NCBI RefSeq assembly: GCF_031082405.1
Contig: NZ_JAVHJU010000038.1
Coordinates: forward strand, 62,001 to 126,000
Length of the DNA: 64,000 nt
Direction of reading: 5' to 3'
From: Amycolatopsis sp. A133
GTDB taxonomy: Bacteria > Actinomycetota > Actinomycetes > Mycobacteriales > Pseudonocardiaceae
Below are positions 52,890 through 61,778 of this stretch, piece after piece (the stretch's first letter is position 1; each line of letters opens with the position of its first letter). Position numbers and translations under genes: made by a program. Below the pieces are notes generated by a model. That model saw only the letters and a program-made list of their open reading frames with translations, was not told the origin of the DNA and did not search any database.

Positions 52890-53807
52890 TCAGCTCGCTT
52901 CTTCGAGGCTGACCCGCTCGGCGGCCTCGAGGTCGGCGGGCCAGAACTTCTGCACCATGTGCCAGTCGGCCGGGTGCGCGGCGATGTCGCCGGCGAAGAT
53001 GTCCGCCAGTGCCTGGGTCGCGGCGGGGACCTCGGCCCGCGCGGTGACCCGGATGCGCGGGTGCAGCCGGATCTGCCAGCCGTCCTCGGTGAACCAGCAG
53101 CCGGCCGGGATGAGCGCCGCGCCGGTCGTCGCCGCCAGCCGCGCCGGGCCGCCGGGCAGCCGGGCGGGCTCGCCGAAGAACTTCACCGGGATGCCGCTGG
53201 TGGTCAGGTCGCGGTCGCCGACCAGGCAGACGGCCTTGTTCTCGCGCAGCCGCTTCAGCAGCACGCGCATCGCCGAGCTGTCCCCGGTGAGCGGCACGAT
53301 CTCGAAGCCGAGCGACTCCCGGTACTCGACGAACCGGCGGTAGAGCGACTCGGGCTTCAGCCGTTCCGCCACGGTCGTGAACCCGCCGAGGTAGTCGGCC
53401 AGCCACACGCCGGCGACGTCCCAGTTGCCGCTGTGCGGCAGCGCCATCACCGCGCCGTTGCCCTCCGCCAGCGCCGCGTCGAGGTTCTCCACGCCGGTGA
53501 TCGACGCCGCGACCTTGGCGCTGACCTCCTTGTGGTCCATCGACGGCAGCCGGAACGTCTCGTGCCAGTAGCGGGCGTACGAGCGCATCGCGCGCCGCGT
53601 CAGCTCGTCCAGCTCGACCGGATCGGCCTGCGGCACCACGCGGGCGAGGTTCGCGCGCAGCTGCCGCACGCCCCCGCCGTCACGGCGGACGGCGAGGTCC
53701 GCGCCGAGCGAGAAGACCGTGCCGCCGAACCCGGCGGGCAGCCAGCCGGCGAGCTTCCAGCCCGCCGCGTAGCCGAACGCGCTCAGCCGCTCGCCCAGCC
53801 GGGTCAT
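52890..53807 (-). CDS. patA: Phosphatidylinositol mannoside acyltransferase
   Basis: A 305-residue LpxL/HtrB-type acyltransferase. The catalytic H-x4-D is in MALPHSGNWDVAG, and LVGDRDLTTSGIPVKFFG and GALIPAGCW follow. In mycobacteria the equivalent (Rv2611c) adds palmitate to the mannose of PIM. The ATG overlaps the pgsA stop as ATGA. The gene order pgsA-patA-pimA is conserved and fixes the assignment. Confidence 0.93.
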   Translation of the reverse strand: MTRLGERLSAFGYAAGWKLAGWLPAGFGGTVFSLGADLAVRRDGGGVRQLRANLARVVPQADPVELDELTRRAMRSYARYWHETFRLPSMDHKEVSAKVAASITGVENLDAALAEGNGAVMALPHSGNWDVAGVWLADYLGGFTTVAERLKPESLYRRFVEYRESLGFEIVPLTGDSSAMRVLLKRLRENKAVCLVGDRDLTTSGIPVKFFGEPARLPGGPARLAATTGAALIPAGCWFTEDGWQIRLHPRIRVTARAEVPAATQALADIFAGDIAAHPADWHMVQKFWPADLEAAERVSLEEAS

Positions 53808-54430
53808 GCCCGCTGCTCCCCGGCGGCGGCCTCGCGGGCCGCCTTCGCCACGGCGGCGAACCGCTGCAGCAGCGTGACGACCGAGCCGGCGGCGAGCAGC
53901 CAGAGCGTCACGTCCACGGTGTACGGGATGCCGAAGCCGTGCAGGCCGGTGCCGACCAGCGCGATGATCAGCCGCTCGGCGCGCTCGACGAGCCCGCCGT
54001 CGACCGGCAGGCCCGAGGCGTCGGCCCGGGCCTTGACGTAGGAGATGACCTGGGCGAGGACCAGGCACAGCAGGGCCGCGGCGGCGGCCGGGTGGTTGTC
54101 GTCGACGACGAAGCACCACCAGGCGATGGCGGCGAACAGCGCCCCGTCGACCAGGCGGTCGCAGGTCGCGTCGAGCACCGCGCCGAACGGGGTGCCGTAA
54201 CCGCGGGCCCGGGCCATGGCGCCGTCGAGGATGTCGAGCATGGCGAAGCCCCACACCGTGAAGGTGCCCCACAGGAGGTGATCGTTGGGGAAGAAGACCA
54301 GGGCGCAGACCACCGCGCCGGCGGTGCCGAACACGGTCATCGCGTTCGGGGTCAGCCCGGCGCGGACCAGCGCCTGGCCGATCGGATCGGTGACGCGGGA
54401 GACGGAGGCACGCGCGAAGATATTGAGCAT
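53804..54430 (-). CDS. pgsA: Phosphatidylinositol phosphate synthase
   Basis: A 208-residue CDP-alcohol phosphotransferase with about six helices. The catalytic motif is DILDGAMARARGYGTPFG continuing to AVLDATCDR, with all four Asp. It joins CDP-diacylglycerol to inositol phosphate, the first step towards PI and PIMs. It precedes patA and pimA as in M. tuberculosis Rv2612c, which supports PI rather than PG synthesis. Confidence 0.93.
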   Translation of the reverse strand: MLNIFARASVSRVTDPIGQALVRAGLTPNAMTVFGTAGAVVCALVFFPNDHLLWGTFTVWGFAMLDILDGAMARARGYGTPFGAVLDATCDRLVDGALFAAIAWWCFVVDDNHPAAAAALLCLVLAQVISYVKARADASGLPVDGGLVERAERLIIALVGTGLHGFGIPYTVDVTLWLLAAGSVVTLLQRFAAVAKAAREAAAGEQRA

Positions 54431-54518
54431 CGGTTCGTCGAGGCACCTGGCTACGAGGGTCGGGTGGGCGATGGCAGCCTATCGACCCGCGTGCGCGGCC
54501 CCGACGCGCCGCCCCGGG

Positions 54519-55040
54519 TCAGCCCGATTTCGTGAGCTGGCCCTCGTGCTCCCGCGCCTCTTCGGCGGCCACGGCGGCGGCGCACTTCGGCGACAGTTGA
54601 CGGCGGATCGCCGCGCTGATCTCGCCGAGCGCCGTCACCTGCTCCGGCGTCAGGGGGTCGAACAGGCTTTCCCGGACGGCCTCGACGTGCCCCGGCGCGG
54701 CCGCTTCGAGCGCGGCGAAGCCGTCGTCGGTCAGCACCGCCCAGGCGCCGCGCTTGTCGGTCGGGCACGCCTCGCGCCGCACCCACCCGTTGGCCTCCAG
54801 CCGCGCGACGGCGTGCGAAAGGCGGCTGCGGGACGCCTGCCGTGCGTCGGCGAGCTCGCTCATCCGCAGCCGGCGGCCGGGTGCTTCCGAGAGGGCGACG
54901 AGCACCTCGTAGTAGGTGTGCGGCATGCCCGAGTCGTGCTGCAGCTGGCCTTCGAGGTGCGCACTGAGCATGCGGGTGGCCATGTTGAACTCGCGCCAGA
55001 CGCGCTGTTCGTCGTCGCTGAGCCATCGGGTTCCGGACAT
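54519..55040 (-). CDS. MarR-family regulator
   Basis: A 173-residue MarR-type repressor. The winged helix reads RMSELADARQASRSRLSHAV, then ARLEANGWVRREACPTDKRG, the classic MarR wing. ATG at 55040 is chosen because a TATGAT -10 lies seven bases upstream, predicting a leaderless message, and no good ribosome site exists. A TTGA-N4-TCAA palindrome overlaps this promoter. It is inserted between pgsA and the HIT gene, where M. tuberculosis has none. Confidence 0.85.
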   Translation of the reverse strand: MSGTRWLSDDEQRVWREFNMATRMLSAHLEGQLQHDSGMPHTYYEVLVALSEAPGRRLRMSELADARQASRSRLSHAVARLEANGWVRREACPTDKRGAWAVLTDDGFAALEAAAPGHVEAVRESLFDPLTPEQVTALGEISAAIRRQLSPKCAAAVAAEEAREHEGQLTKSG

Positions 55041-55046
55041 AACCCC

Positions 55047-55075
55047 ATCATACTCTCGGTTGAACACTCAATCAG
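55047..55075 (-). promoter_or_regulatory. marR promoter with a TTGAACACTCAA palindrome
   Basis: Reading on the minus strand, a -35-like CTGATT (55075-55070) and -10 TATGAT (55052-55047) are 17 bases apart, with the predicted start at the marR ATG. TTGAACACTCAA (55060-55071), with TTGA/TCAA half-sites, lies between them, ideally placed for self-repression. Confidence 0.5.
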
Positions 55076-55113
55076 GAGTTTTTGCCGGTCAGAGCCGGAT
55101 CAGACCAGCGTGG

Positions 55114-55656
55114 TCACCAGGCGTCGGCCAGCATGTCCCGCGTCTCCCCCAGCAGCTGCGGCAGCACCTTCGTCTGGCCGATGACCGGCATGAAGTTCGC
55201 GTCCCCGCCCCACCGCGGCACCAGGTGCTGGTGCAGGTGCGCGGCGATGCCCGCGCCCGCGATGTGGCCCTGGTTCAGCCCGATGTTGAACCCGTGCGCG
55301 CCCGACACCGCGCGGATCACCCGCATCGCGTGCTGCGTGAACTCGGCGACCTCGCGCGTCTCCTCCACCGTCAGGTCGGTGTAGTCCGCGACGTGCCGGT
55401 ACGGCACCACCATCAGGTGCCCCGGGTTGTACGGGTACAGGTTCAGCACGGCGAACACGACGTCGCCGCGGGCGACGATCAGGCCGGTTTTGTCGTCGAG
55501 GGAAGGGATCCGGCAGAACGGGCAGCCGGGCTCGTCGTCGCCGTCCGGCTTGTCCTGGCCCTTGATGTAGGCCATCCGGTGCGGGGTCCAGAGGCGCTGG
55601 AACGCGTCCTGGACCCCGGCGCCCTGCTGTTCCACGAGCTCGGGACCCTCGCTCAC
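55114..55656 (-). CDS. HIT-family protein (AP4A phosphorylase type, Rv2613c-like)
   Basis: A 180-residue HIT protein. It has [13 protein letters not shown] (zinc-type Cys pair), [20 protein letters not shown], and the catalytic [13 protein letters not shown]. The position between thrS and pgsA matches Rv2613c, a diadenosine tetraphosphate phosphorylase. The GTG overlaps the thrS stop as GTGA, so translation is coupled. Confidence 0.9.
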   Translation of the reverse strand: MSEGPELVEQQGAGVQDAFQRLWTPHRMAYIKGQDKPDGDDEPGCPFCRIPSLDDKTGLIVARGDVVFAVLNLYPYNPGHLMVVPYRHVADYTDLTVEETREVAEFTQHAMRVIRAVSGAHGFNIGLNQGHIAGAGIAAHLHQHLVPRWGGDANFMPVIGQTKVLPQLLGETRDMLADAW

Positions 55657-57680
55657 CGAACGATCGTCTCCAGCGCCTCGGCCGACGGCGACGCGTTCTC
55701 GCGCCGCTCGACCCACTCCGCGATCGCGTTGACCGCCGCGTCGACCGGCACGCCGTTGATCTGGCCGCCGTCGCGGAAGCGGAACGACACCGCGCCCGCC
55801 TCGACGTCCTTGGCGCCCGCCAGCAGCATGAACGGCACCTTCTGCGTGGTGTGCGTGCGGATCTTCTTCTGCATCCGGTCGTCGCTCGCGTCGACCTCGG
55901 CGCGGATGCCCTTGGCGCGCAACGCCTTCTCGACGCCCTGCAGGTGCTCCACCTGGTCGGCGGTGATCGGGATGCCGACCACCTGCACCGGCGAGAGCCA
56001 CGCCGGGAACGCGCCCGCGTAGTGCTCGGTCAGCACGCCGAAGAACCGTTCGATCGAGCCGAACAGCGCGCGGTGGATCATCACCGGCCGCTGGCGCGAG
56101 CCGTCCGGGGCGGTGTACTCGAGCTCGAACCGCTTGTTCTGGTTGAAGTCCAGCTGGATGGTCGACATCTGCCAGGTGCGGCCGATGGCGTCCTTGGCCT
56201 GCACCGAGATCTTCGGGCCGTAGAAGGCCGCGCCGCCCGGGTCCGGGACCAGCTCGAGGCCGGAGTCGATCGCCGCCTGCCGCAGCGTCTCGGTGGCCTC
56301 CTCCCACTCCCAGTCCTCGCCGATGAACTTGTCGGAGTCCCCGCGGGTGGACAGCTCGAGGTAGAAGTCGGCGAGGCCGTAGTCGGCGAGCAGGTCGAGG
56401 ACGAACTTGAGCAGCGACCGCAGCTCGCCCGGCATCTGCTCCTTGGTGCAGTAGATGTGCGAGTCGTCCATCGTCAGCCCGCGCACGCGGGTGAGGCCGT
56501 GCACCACGCCCGACTTCTCGTAGCGGTACACCGTGCCGAACTCGAACAGCCGCAGCGGCAGCTCGCGGTAGGACCGCCCGCGCGAGCGGAAGATCAGGTT
56601 GTGCATCGGGCAGTTCATGGCCTTGAGGTAGTAGTTCTCCTCGTCGAACTGCACCGGCGGGAACATCGTGTCCGCGTAGTAGGGCAGGTGGCCGGAGGTG
56701 TGGAACAGCTCGCCCTTGCTGATGTGCGGGGTGTTCACGAACTCGTAGCCGGCCTCCTCGTGGCGGCGGCGCGAGTAGTTCTCCAGCTCGCGGCGGATGA
56801 TGCCGCCCTTCGGGTGGAACACCGGCAGGCCGGAGCCGATCTCCTCGGGGAAGGAGAACAGGTCGAGCTCGGCACCGAGCTTGCGGTGGTCGCGGCGCTC
56901 GGCCTCGGCGATGCGCTCGAGGTGGGCGTCCTGCGCCTCGGCCGACTCCCACGCCGTGCCGTAGATCCGCTGCAGCTGCGGGTTCTTCTCGCTCCCCCGC
57001 CAGTACGCCGCGGCGACGCGGGTCAGCTTGAACGCCGGGATGAACTTGGTGGTCGGCACGTGCGGACCACGGCAGAGGTCACTCCAGACACGTTCCTTGG
57101 TGCGCGGGTCGAGATTGTCGTAGATGGTGAGTTCGCCCTCGCCGACCTCCATCACCTCGGAGGTGTCCACTTCGGACTTGAGGTCGACGAGTTCGAGCTT
57201 GAACGGCTCGTCGGCCAGTTCCTTTTTCGCTTCGTCGACGGAGTCGAAAACGCGCCGCGAGAACTGCTGGGCGCCCTTGACGATCTGCTTCATGCGCTTT
57301 TCGAGCGTCTGCAGGTCCTCCGGGGTGAACGGAGTGTCCACGGCGAAGTCGTAGTAGAAGCCGTCCTTGACCGGCGGGCCGATGCCCAGCTTGGCGTCCG
57401 GGAACTGCTGCTGCACGGCCTGGGCGAGCACGTGCGCCGCCGAATGGCGGATGACGCTGCGCCCGTCCTCGGTGTTCGCGGCGACCGGTTCGACCTCGGC
57501 GTCGGCTTCCGGAGCCCAGGCGAGGTCGCGCAGCTTCCCGTCGGCGTCGCGGACGACGACGATCGTGTCCTCGCCCTTGGTCGGCAGCCCGGCCTCGCGG
57601 ACCGCCGCGCCCGCCGTAGTGCCCGCCGGTACCACCACACGGGAGGCGGCCACGGGGGAAACGGGGGGCGACTGGGACAC
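55653..57680 (-). CDS. thrS: Threonyl-tRNA synthetase
   Basis: A 675-residue class II synthetase. A TGS-like N-terminus is followed by the editing domain ([20 protein letters not shown], then [10 protein letters not shown]). The catalytic core has [40 protein letters not shown] (zinc Cys) and [20 protein letters not shown]. The anticodon-binding domain closes the protein. GTG at 57680 has GAGGAG upstream. First gene of the thrS-HIT unit. The 130-base upstream region is too short for a T-box and none is seen. Confidence 0.97.
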   Translation of the reverse strand: MSQSPPVSPVAASRVVVPAGTTAGAAVREAGLPTKGEDTIVVVRDADGKLRDLAWAPEADAEVEPVAANTEDGRSVIRHSAAHVLAQAVQQQFPDAKLGIGPPVKDGFYYDFAVDTPFTPEDLQTLEKRMKQIVKGAQQFSRRVFDSVDEAKKELADEPFKLELVDLKSEVDTSEVMEVGEGELTIYDNLDPRTKERVWSDLCRGPHVPTTKFIPAFKLTRVAAAYWRGSEKNPQLQRIYGTAWESAEAQDAHLERIAEAERRDHRKLGAELDLFSFPEEIGSGLPVFHPKGGIIRRELENYSRRRHEEAGYEFVNTPHISKGELFHTSGHLPYYADTMFPPVQFDEENYYLKAMNCPMHNLIFRSRGRSYRELPLRLFEFGTVYRYEKSGVVHGLTRVRGLTMDDSHIYCTKEQMPGELRSLLKFVLDLLADYGLADFYLELSTRGDSDKFIGEDWEWEEATETLRQAAIDSGLELVPDPGGAAFYGPKISVQAKDAIGRTWQMSTIQLDFNQNKRFELEYTAPDGSRQRPVMIHRALFGSIERFFGVLTEHYAGAFPAWLSPVQVVGIPITADQVEHLQGVEKALRAKGIRAEVDASDDRMQKKIRTHTTQKVPFMLLAGAKDVEAGAVSFRFRDGGQINGVPVDAAVNAIAEWVERRENASPSAEALETIVR

Positions 57681-57771
57681 GATCGGCTCCTCGAGCTGGA
57701 GTGACAGAGATGACGTCGTCGATGCTAGTCGGCTGCGCTCGGGCGCCTCACGCGCGTGGCGCGAACGCCGG

Positions 57772-57803
57772 ACCGGCCGCCTCCCCGGGGGGAAGCGGCC
57801 GGT
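57772..57803 (-). terminator. Hairpin terminator after the nitroreductase gene
   Basis: ACCGGCCGC and GCGGCCGGT form a nine-base stem with a CCCC/GGGG inner stem, beginning ten bases after the nitroreductase stop on the minus strand and ending about 90 bases before thrS. Confidence 0.7.
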
Positions 57804-57813
57804 TCAGCCGTGC

Positions 57814-58428
57814 TCAGAGGGTTTCGACGACCTGGTCGAAGTCGAGCCGCGGCAGGCGGTCGAACCACGGGTTCTCACCCGGCTTGCCGACGTTGACCAC
57901 GACCAGCGAGCGCCACTTCTTGTCCGCGAAGAACTCGGCGTCGACACCCTGGGCGTCGAAGCCGGTCATCGGGCCGGCGGCCAGCCCGGCGGCGCGGACG
58001 CCGATGATGAAGTAGCCGACCTGCAGCAGCGAGTTCAGCTTCGAGAACTCGACGCGGCCCTGCTCGTCGGCGAAGTTGTCCTTCACCTGCGGGGCGTGCG
58101 GGAACACCTGGGGGATGTTTTCGTGGAAGTCGACGTCCGCGGCGAGCACGACGGTCAGCGGGGCGGCTTCGGTCTTGTCCCGGTTGCCCGGGGCCATGTG
58201 CGGCAGCAGGCGGGCCTTCGCCTCGGCGGTCCGGAGCACCAGCGCGCGCAGCGGCTGGGTGTTCATCGACGTCGGGGCCCACTTGACGAGGTCGTAGATC
58301 GCGCGGATCTGCTCCTCGGTCACCGGCTCGGAGCTGAAACTGTTGGCCGTGCGGGCCTCGCGGAACAGCAGGTTCTGCACGTCCGCGGGGAGCTGGAGGG
58401 CCTCGGTCTGCTCGGCAAAGGTGGTCAT
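57814..58428 (-). CDS. Nitroreductase-family protein (RutE/HadB-like)
   Basis: A 204-residue FMN-dependent nitroreductase fold. EARTANSFSSEPVTEEQIRA, then IYDLVKWAPTSMNTQPLRAL, is the FMN-binding entry, and GPMTGFDAQGVDAEFF and VVVNVGKPGENPWFDRLPRL are typical of the malonic semialdehyde reductase (RutE) group. The substrate is uncertain. ATG at 58428. The upstream inverted repeat at 58472-58502 is a likely control site. Confidence 0.85.
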   Translation of the reverse strand: MTTFAEQTEALQLPADVQNLLFREARTANSFSSEPVTEEQIRAIYDLVKWAPTSMNTQPLRALVLRTAEAKARLLPHMAPGNRDKTEAAPLTVVLAADVDFHENIPQVFPHAPQVKDNFADEQGRVEFSKLNSLLQVGYFIIGVRAAGLAAGPMTGFDAQGVDAEFFADKKWRSLVVVNVGKPGENPWFDRLPRLDFDQVVETL

Positions 58429-58471
58429 GGGGCTGGCATTCCTTCCGTTGGGTCGGTACCCCGTGCAACCA

Positions 58472-58502
58472 GGTTGAGCGTTGAACTATTTCGCGCTCAA
58501 CC
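58472..58502 (-). promoter_or_regulatory. Inverted repeat GGTTGAGCG / CGCTCAACC upstream of the nitroreductase gene
   Basis: Nine-base arms at 58472-58480 and 58494-58502 with a 13-base spacer containing TTGAAC, 44 bases before the nitroreductase ATG. The half-site resembles the TTGA/TCAA palindrome of the nearby marR promoter, so the MarR protein may bind both. Confidence 0.45.
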
Positions 58503-58534
58503 ACTTCTCGCCGGTGAAGCGGATCACAAACGGA

Positions 58535-58574
58535 CACGGCCGCCGGCTCCCCGTGGCGGGAGCCGGCGGCCGTG
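58535..58574 (-). terminator. Strong hairpin terminator after the sugar transferase gene
   Basis: CACGGCCGCCGGCTCCC and GGGAGCCGGCGGCCGTG form a perfect 17-base stem with a six-base loop, 16 bases after the sugar transferase stop on the minus strand. Confidence 0.85.
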
Positions 58575-58590
58575 GCGCGGCGGTGGCGGG

Positions 58591-60117
58591 TCAGTAGGCG
58601 CCGTGCCCGCCCATCACCGCGCGGAAGGTCTTCCAGAGGATCACCAGATCCAGGGCGAGCGACCAGTCCTCGACGTAGCGCAGGTCGAGCCGGATGCTCT
58701 CCGCCCACGTCAGGTCGCTGCGCCCGCTGACCTGCCAGAGGCCGGTCAGGCCCGGCTTGACGAGCAGCCGGCGGCGGGCGTCCGGCGCGTACTGGGCGGT
58801 CTCCTCCGGCAGCGGCGGCCGCGGCCCGACGAGCGACATCCGCCCGGACACGACGTTGAACAGCTGCGGCAGCTCGTCGAGCGAATACCGGCGCAGCAAA
58901 CCACCCACGCGGGTGATACGCGGGTCGCGCTTCATCTTGAAGAGCGGGCCCGCGCCCTCGTTGTCCGCCGCCAGGGTCTGCTTGATCGCGTCGGCGTCGG
59001 TGACCATCGTCCGGAACTTGAGCATGGTGAACGTGGCGCCGTCGCGCCCGACGCGGCGCTGGCGGTAGATCACCGGCCCGCGGTCGTTCAGCTTGATCGC
59101 GACGGCGATCACCAGCAGCAGCGGGGACAGCAGGGTGAGCAGCAGCGCCGAGCCGCAGCGGTCGACGATCTCCTTCACGACGCGGCGGCCGCCGGTGAAC
59201 ATCGGCGCGGTGACCCGCAGCAGCGGCATGCCGAGCACACCGGTGACGTTCAGCCGGGGCCCGGCGACCTCCATCAGCACGGGCGCGACCACCATCTCCG
59301 CGCCGGTGCCCTCCATGTCCCAGGCCAGCCGCTGCAGCCGCTTCGGCGTCCAGTACTGGTCCGCGGTGATCGCCACGACGCGGTAGCCGCCGCGGCGGAC
59401 GTGGCGGGAGAGCTCCTCGAGCCGCCCGACGACCGGGACGCCGTCGATCTCGCCGCTGTCGCGCTCGGCGCCGTGGCCGGAGAACGTGCAAGCGGCCTCC
59501 ACGCGCCAGCCGACGTGGACTTCCGAGCGGGTGCGGGCGATCAGGTCGGCGACGGTTTCCGGGCTGCCCGCGGCCATCACCGGCAGCAGGCAGAGTCCCT
59601 TGGCGCGCTTGCGGTGCAGCACCTGGCGCAGCAGGTACCGCTGCGGGAACGCGACCAGCGCGACGGCCGGGACGACGACGAACACCCAGACCTGGACCTC
59701 GAGCGCGCCGAACAGCAGGCCGCCGAGTGCGACCAGGACGGCTGCGGTGATGAAGCCGCGGCCGAGGGTGCGGTACTCCTCCGCGCCTTCGCCGAGCACG
59801 CGCGGGCTCCAGGCCCGGCTGGCGGGCAGGGAGACGAAGATCGCGAGCATCGTGCCGAAGGCGTGCATGTCGTGCGGGGCAACACGATCGATGACGAACG
59901 CGCTGATCGCGATCACCAAGAGCGTGACGAAGACGTCGCTGCCGACGACCCAGGCCCGGTACCGCGCCTCCCAGGCCGCCGGCCAGGCTCTGGCGGACGG
60001 GCCCCCGGCGTCGTCGTCGGGGTGCTCGCCCCGCTTGACGGGACGCGGGATGGCCTGGAGGTCGATGTGCGGCGGTGGCTGGCTCACGGTGTACGAAGGC
60101 CGCACCGACTCTTCCAT
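58591..60117 (-). CDS. Polyprenyl-phosphate sugar-1-phosphate transferase (WbaP/CpsE type)
   Basis: A 508-residue initiating glycosyltransferase for exopolysaccharide. Four helices lie between about 55 and 165, a helix near 315-335 anchors the catalytic domain. That domain reads KLNDRGPVIYRQRRVGRDGA, then FTMLKFRTM, RYSLDELPQLFNVVSGRMSL and VGPRPPLPEE, the full bacterial sugar-transferase signature. It loads a sugar phosphate onto undecaprenyl phosphate. ATG with GGGAGGT upstream. No other polysaccharide genes are within the window, so it stands alone here. Confidence 0.93.
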   Translation of the reverse strand: MEESVRPSYTVSQPPPHIDLQAIPRPVKRGEHPDDDAGGPSARAWPAAWEARYRAWVVGSDVFVTLLVIAISAFVIDRVAPHDMHAFGTMLAIFVSLPASRAWSPRVLGEGAEEYRTLGRGFITAAVLVALGGLLFGALEVQVWVFVVVPAVALVAFPQRYLLRQVLHRKRAKGLCLLPVMAAGSPETVADLIARTRSEVHVGWRVEAACTFSGHGAERDSGEIDGVPVVGRLEELSRHVRRGGYRVVAITADQYWTPKRLQRLAWDMEGTGAEMVVAPVLMEVAGPRLNVTGVLGMPLLRVTAPMFTGGRRVVKEIVDRCGSALLLTLLSPLLLVIAVAIKLNDRGPVIYRQRRVGRDGATFTMLKFRTMVTDADAIKQTLAADNEGAGPLFKMKRDPRITRVGGLLRRYSLDELPQLFNVVSGRMSLVGPRPPLPEETAQYAPDARRRLLVKPGLTGLWQVSGRSDLTWAESIRLDLRYVEDWSLALDLVILWKTFRAVMGGHGAY

Positions 60118-60840
60118 CTGACCTCCCGGGAACTGGATCGAGTTGATCCGCAGGCACGCAGCGTCACCGAAAATGACTTCGGAGAGTTACCACATTTCAG
60201 TGGTCGCGCAGAGCCCGCGGAGGCTTCACACGGCAGGTATCGGCGACCCTCTCGGCAGTGTTACAAGGATTTCCAGCCACATGCTGCGTCACTTCCCCGC
60301 CAGAAAATGGCCGCAACATAACAAGATGATGACGATGCGTAATAGGGCGTATCCCCGTGAAAACTACGTTCCGTAGCGAAATCGGCGTTGCCCGCACTCG
60401 GGTGGACCAAGCTCCGCCGAACGGCCCAAGAAGCCGTGGGAAATCTACTGTGGACACTGCCTTCGGCAGGTGGTCCACAGTGGACCACCGGGCCCGCGGC
60501 GCGCCGGCTCGCGGCCTCCGCGGCGACCGACGGTGACATTCGTCGTCTCACCGTCACGCGCGCCGGTTTTGTCACACGTCCCCCGCGCCCGCGCGGCGAC
60601 GTGACGTGCCGAGGATCACATGAGACCTCCCGCAGGCTGACGTTCGACAGAAAACCGCCGCAGCGGCAGCCTTCGAAGGCAGTTCTGGCGGGCCCCGCAG
60701 TGGAGGCGCGAACTGCTCTTGTCAGCTCATACGGAGGAGCCGAACGGATCGTTCACTCCGCTTCTGCAGCCGGCGCCCGGCCGACTCGCGCCGGCGCGGA
60801 AATGCGGCCCGGCCTGGGGGCGCCGCGCGGGACACAGCAA
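60118..60840. other. Gene-free region with a 21-base palindrome
   Basis: About 720 bases without a convincing gene. The first 260 bases are less GC-rich than the surroundings. A perfect palindrome GGTGGTCCAC-A-GTGGACCACC spans 60469-60489, preceded by CTACTGTGGACACTG. Open frames here have poor codon bias, and one runs through the antisense of tRNA-Val. It presumably holds the sugar transferase promoter and perhaps an unannotated RNA. Confidence 0.45.
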
Positions 60841-60877
60841 GAGAGCCCCGCTCGCGTGTTCGGCGAACGGGGCTCTC
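60841..60877 (-). terminator. Terminator of tRNA-Val(CAC)
   Basis: GAGAGCCCCG and CGGGGCTCTC form a ten-base stem, starting 12 bases beyond the 3' end of the minus-strand tRNA gene. Confidence 0.75.
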
Positions 60878-60889
60878 TCGGCTTTCGCG

Positions 60890-60961
60890 TGGGCGATACT
60901 GGGATCGAACCAGTGACCTCTTCGGTGTGAACGAAGCGCTCTCCCGCTGAGCTAATCGCCC
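60890..60961 (-). tRNA. tRNA-Val (anticodon CAC)
   Basis: Reading the minus strand, the acceptor stem GGGCGAT pairs with ATCGCCC, with discriminator A. The D arm has TAGCTCAGCGGGAGAGC, the anticodon stem CTTCG/CGAAG holds loop TTCACAC, and the T arm is CTGGTTCGATCCCAG. Anticodon CAC reads GTG. CCA is not encoded. Confidence 0.97.
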
Positions 60962-61352
60962 GCCTGCGGTGTTGGGCTCAACTTTAGCGTACGACTTTCA
61001 GGCGCCTGCAAACGGGTGGTCCTCGCCGACCACACTCCGCTTACCGGCGAGTACGGTCCGCACAACCCCGAGCTAGCCGGGGTTGTGCGGACCGGGGGCC
61101 GCCTGACGCCACGTTCGACATCCGTGCGACGGTGCTATCGCCCGGCGACTAAACCGCGCAGTATGGAGGTCGTGGGCCCCACGGGGCGCGCCGGTCAGCT
61201 GCGCGCCGTGGGTGATCACGGGTGGAGACGGGGGCCGATGAGCCCGGACGGGTGATCTGCGGCGCACCCGCGACGGAATCGGCCTCCTGATGCGTCCCAG
61301 TGGTGACGCCCTCGGCCGGGCCGGGCCGGGAAGGGAGACGAAGGGTAGGACG
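60962..61352. other. Divergent region between tRNA-Val(CAC) and ssgB
   Basis: About 390 bases without a convincing gene. For the tRNA, a minus-strand -10 TAAAGT (60986-60981) and -35 TTGCAG (61011-61006) are candidates with a 19-base spacer. A 16-base-stem hairpin lies at 61055-61093. The rest must contain the ssgB promoter; GGGTAGGA just before 61353 is the ssgB ribosome site. Confidence 0.4.
61055..61093. terminator. Strong hairpin in the tRNA-Val / ssgB divergent region
   Basis: GGTCCGCACAACCCCG (61055-61070) and its exact complement (61078-61093) form a 16-base stem with the palindromic loop AGCTAGC. It looks like a terminator, yet the known flanking genes point away from it, so it may end an unseen transcript or act as a DNA-level site. 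Confidence 0.5.
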
Positions 61353-61778
61353 ATGCGCAACGATCACGTGACGCTCCGCTCGACGGCGGTCTTCGACCTG
61401 CTGGCGCCGCGGACTCCCGCGGTTCCGGTGAAGGTGGAGCTGCGCTACGACACACGCGACCCGTATGCGGTCGTCGCCGCCTTCCGCACCGGCCGCGCCG
61501 GCTGGGTCGAGTGGGTGTACGCACGCGACCTCCTCGCGGACGGCCTCCTGGCCGACGCGGGTGACGGGGACGTCCGCATCCGCCCCTCCGTCGAGGACCC
61601 CGAAGCGGTCTTGATCGAGCTGAACTCGCCGTCCGGGCACGCCATGTTCGAGGCGTCCGCCCAAGAGCTGGCCGACTTCCTCGACCGGACGTACGACGTG
61701 GTGCTGCCGGGCAACGAGCACCTGTGGGTCGACGTCGACGACGCGCTCACCCACCTCATCCCGCACGATCTGGCCTGA
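61353..61778 (+). CDS. ssgB: SsgA-family sporulation and cell division regulator, probably SsgB
   Basis: A 141-residue SsgA-like protein. The family pattern is clear: PVPVKVELRYDTRDPYAVVA, then VEWVYARDLLADGL, GDGDVRIRPS, LIELNSPSGHAMFEA and HLWVDVDDALTHLI. Of the family, SsgB is the one found across actinomycetes with complex growth; it recruits FtsZ to future septa. The ATG at 61353 has AGGGTAGGA upstream. The assignment to SsgB rather than another SsgA-like protein is an inference from distribution. Confidence 0.85.
   Translation: MRNDHVTLRSTAVFDLLAPRTPAVPVKVELRYDTRDPYAVVAAFRTGRAGWVEWVYARDLLADGLLADAGDGDVRIRPSVEDPEAVLIELNSPSGHAMFEASAQELADFLDRTYDVVLPGNEHLWVDVDDALTHLIPHDLA

Noticed and set aside
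57681-57813. A T-box leader upstream of thrS
   Set aside because: Only about 130 bases, part of which is the nitroreductase terminator. No specifier loop or T-box sequence is seen.
60118-60889. Replication origin with DnaA boxes
   Set aside because: Only one near match to a DnaA box (TGGTCCACA) is present, and no dnaA or dnaN gene is nearby.
60388-60930. A 180-codon frame ending VGDTGIEPVTSSV
   Set aside because: That ending is the well-known translation of a tRNA gene in the wrong strand; the frame runs through tRNA-Val(CAC).
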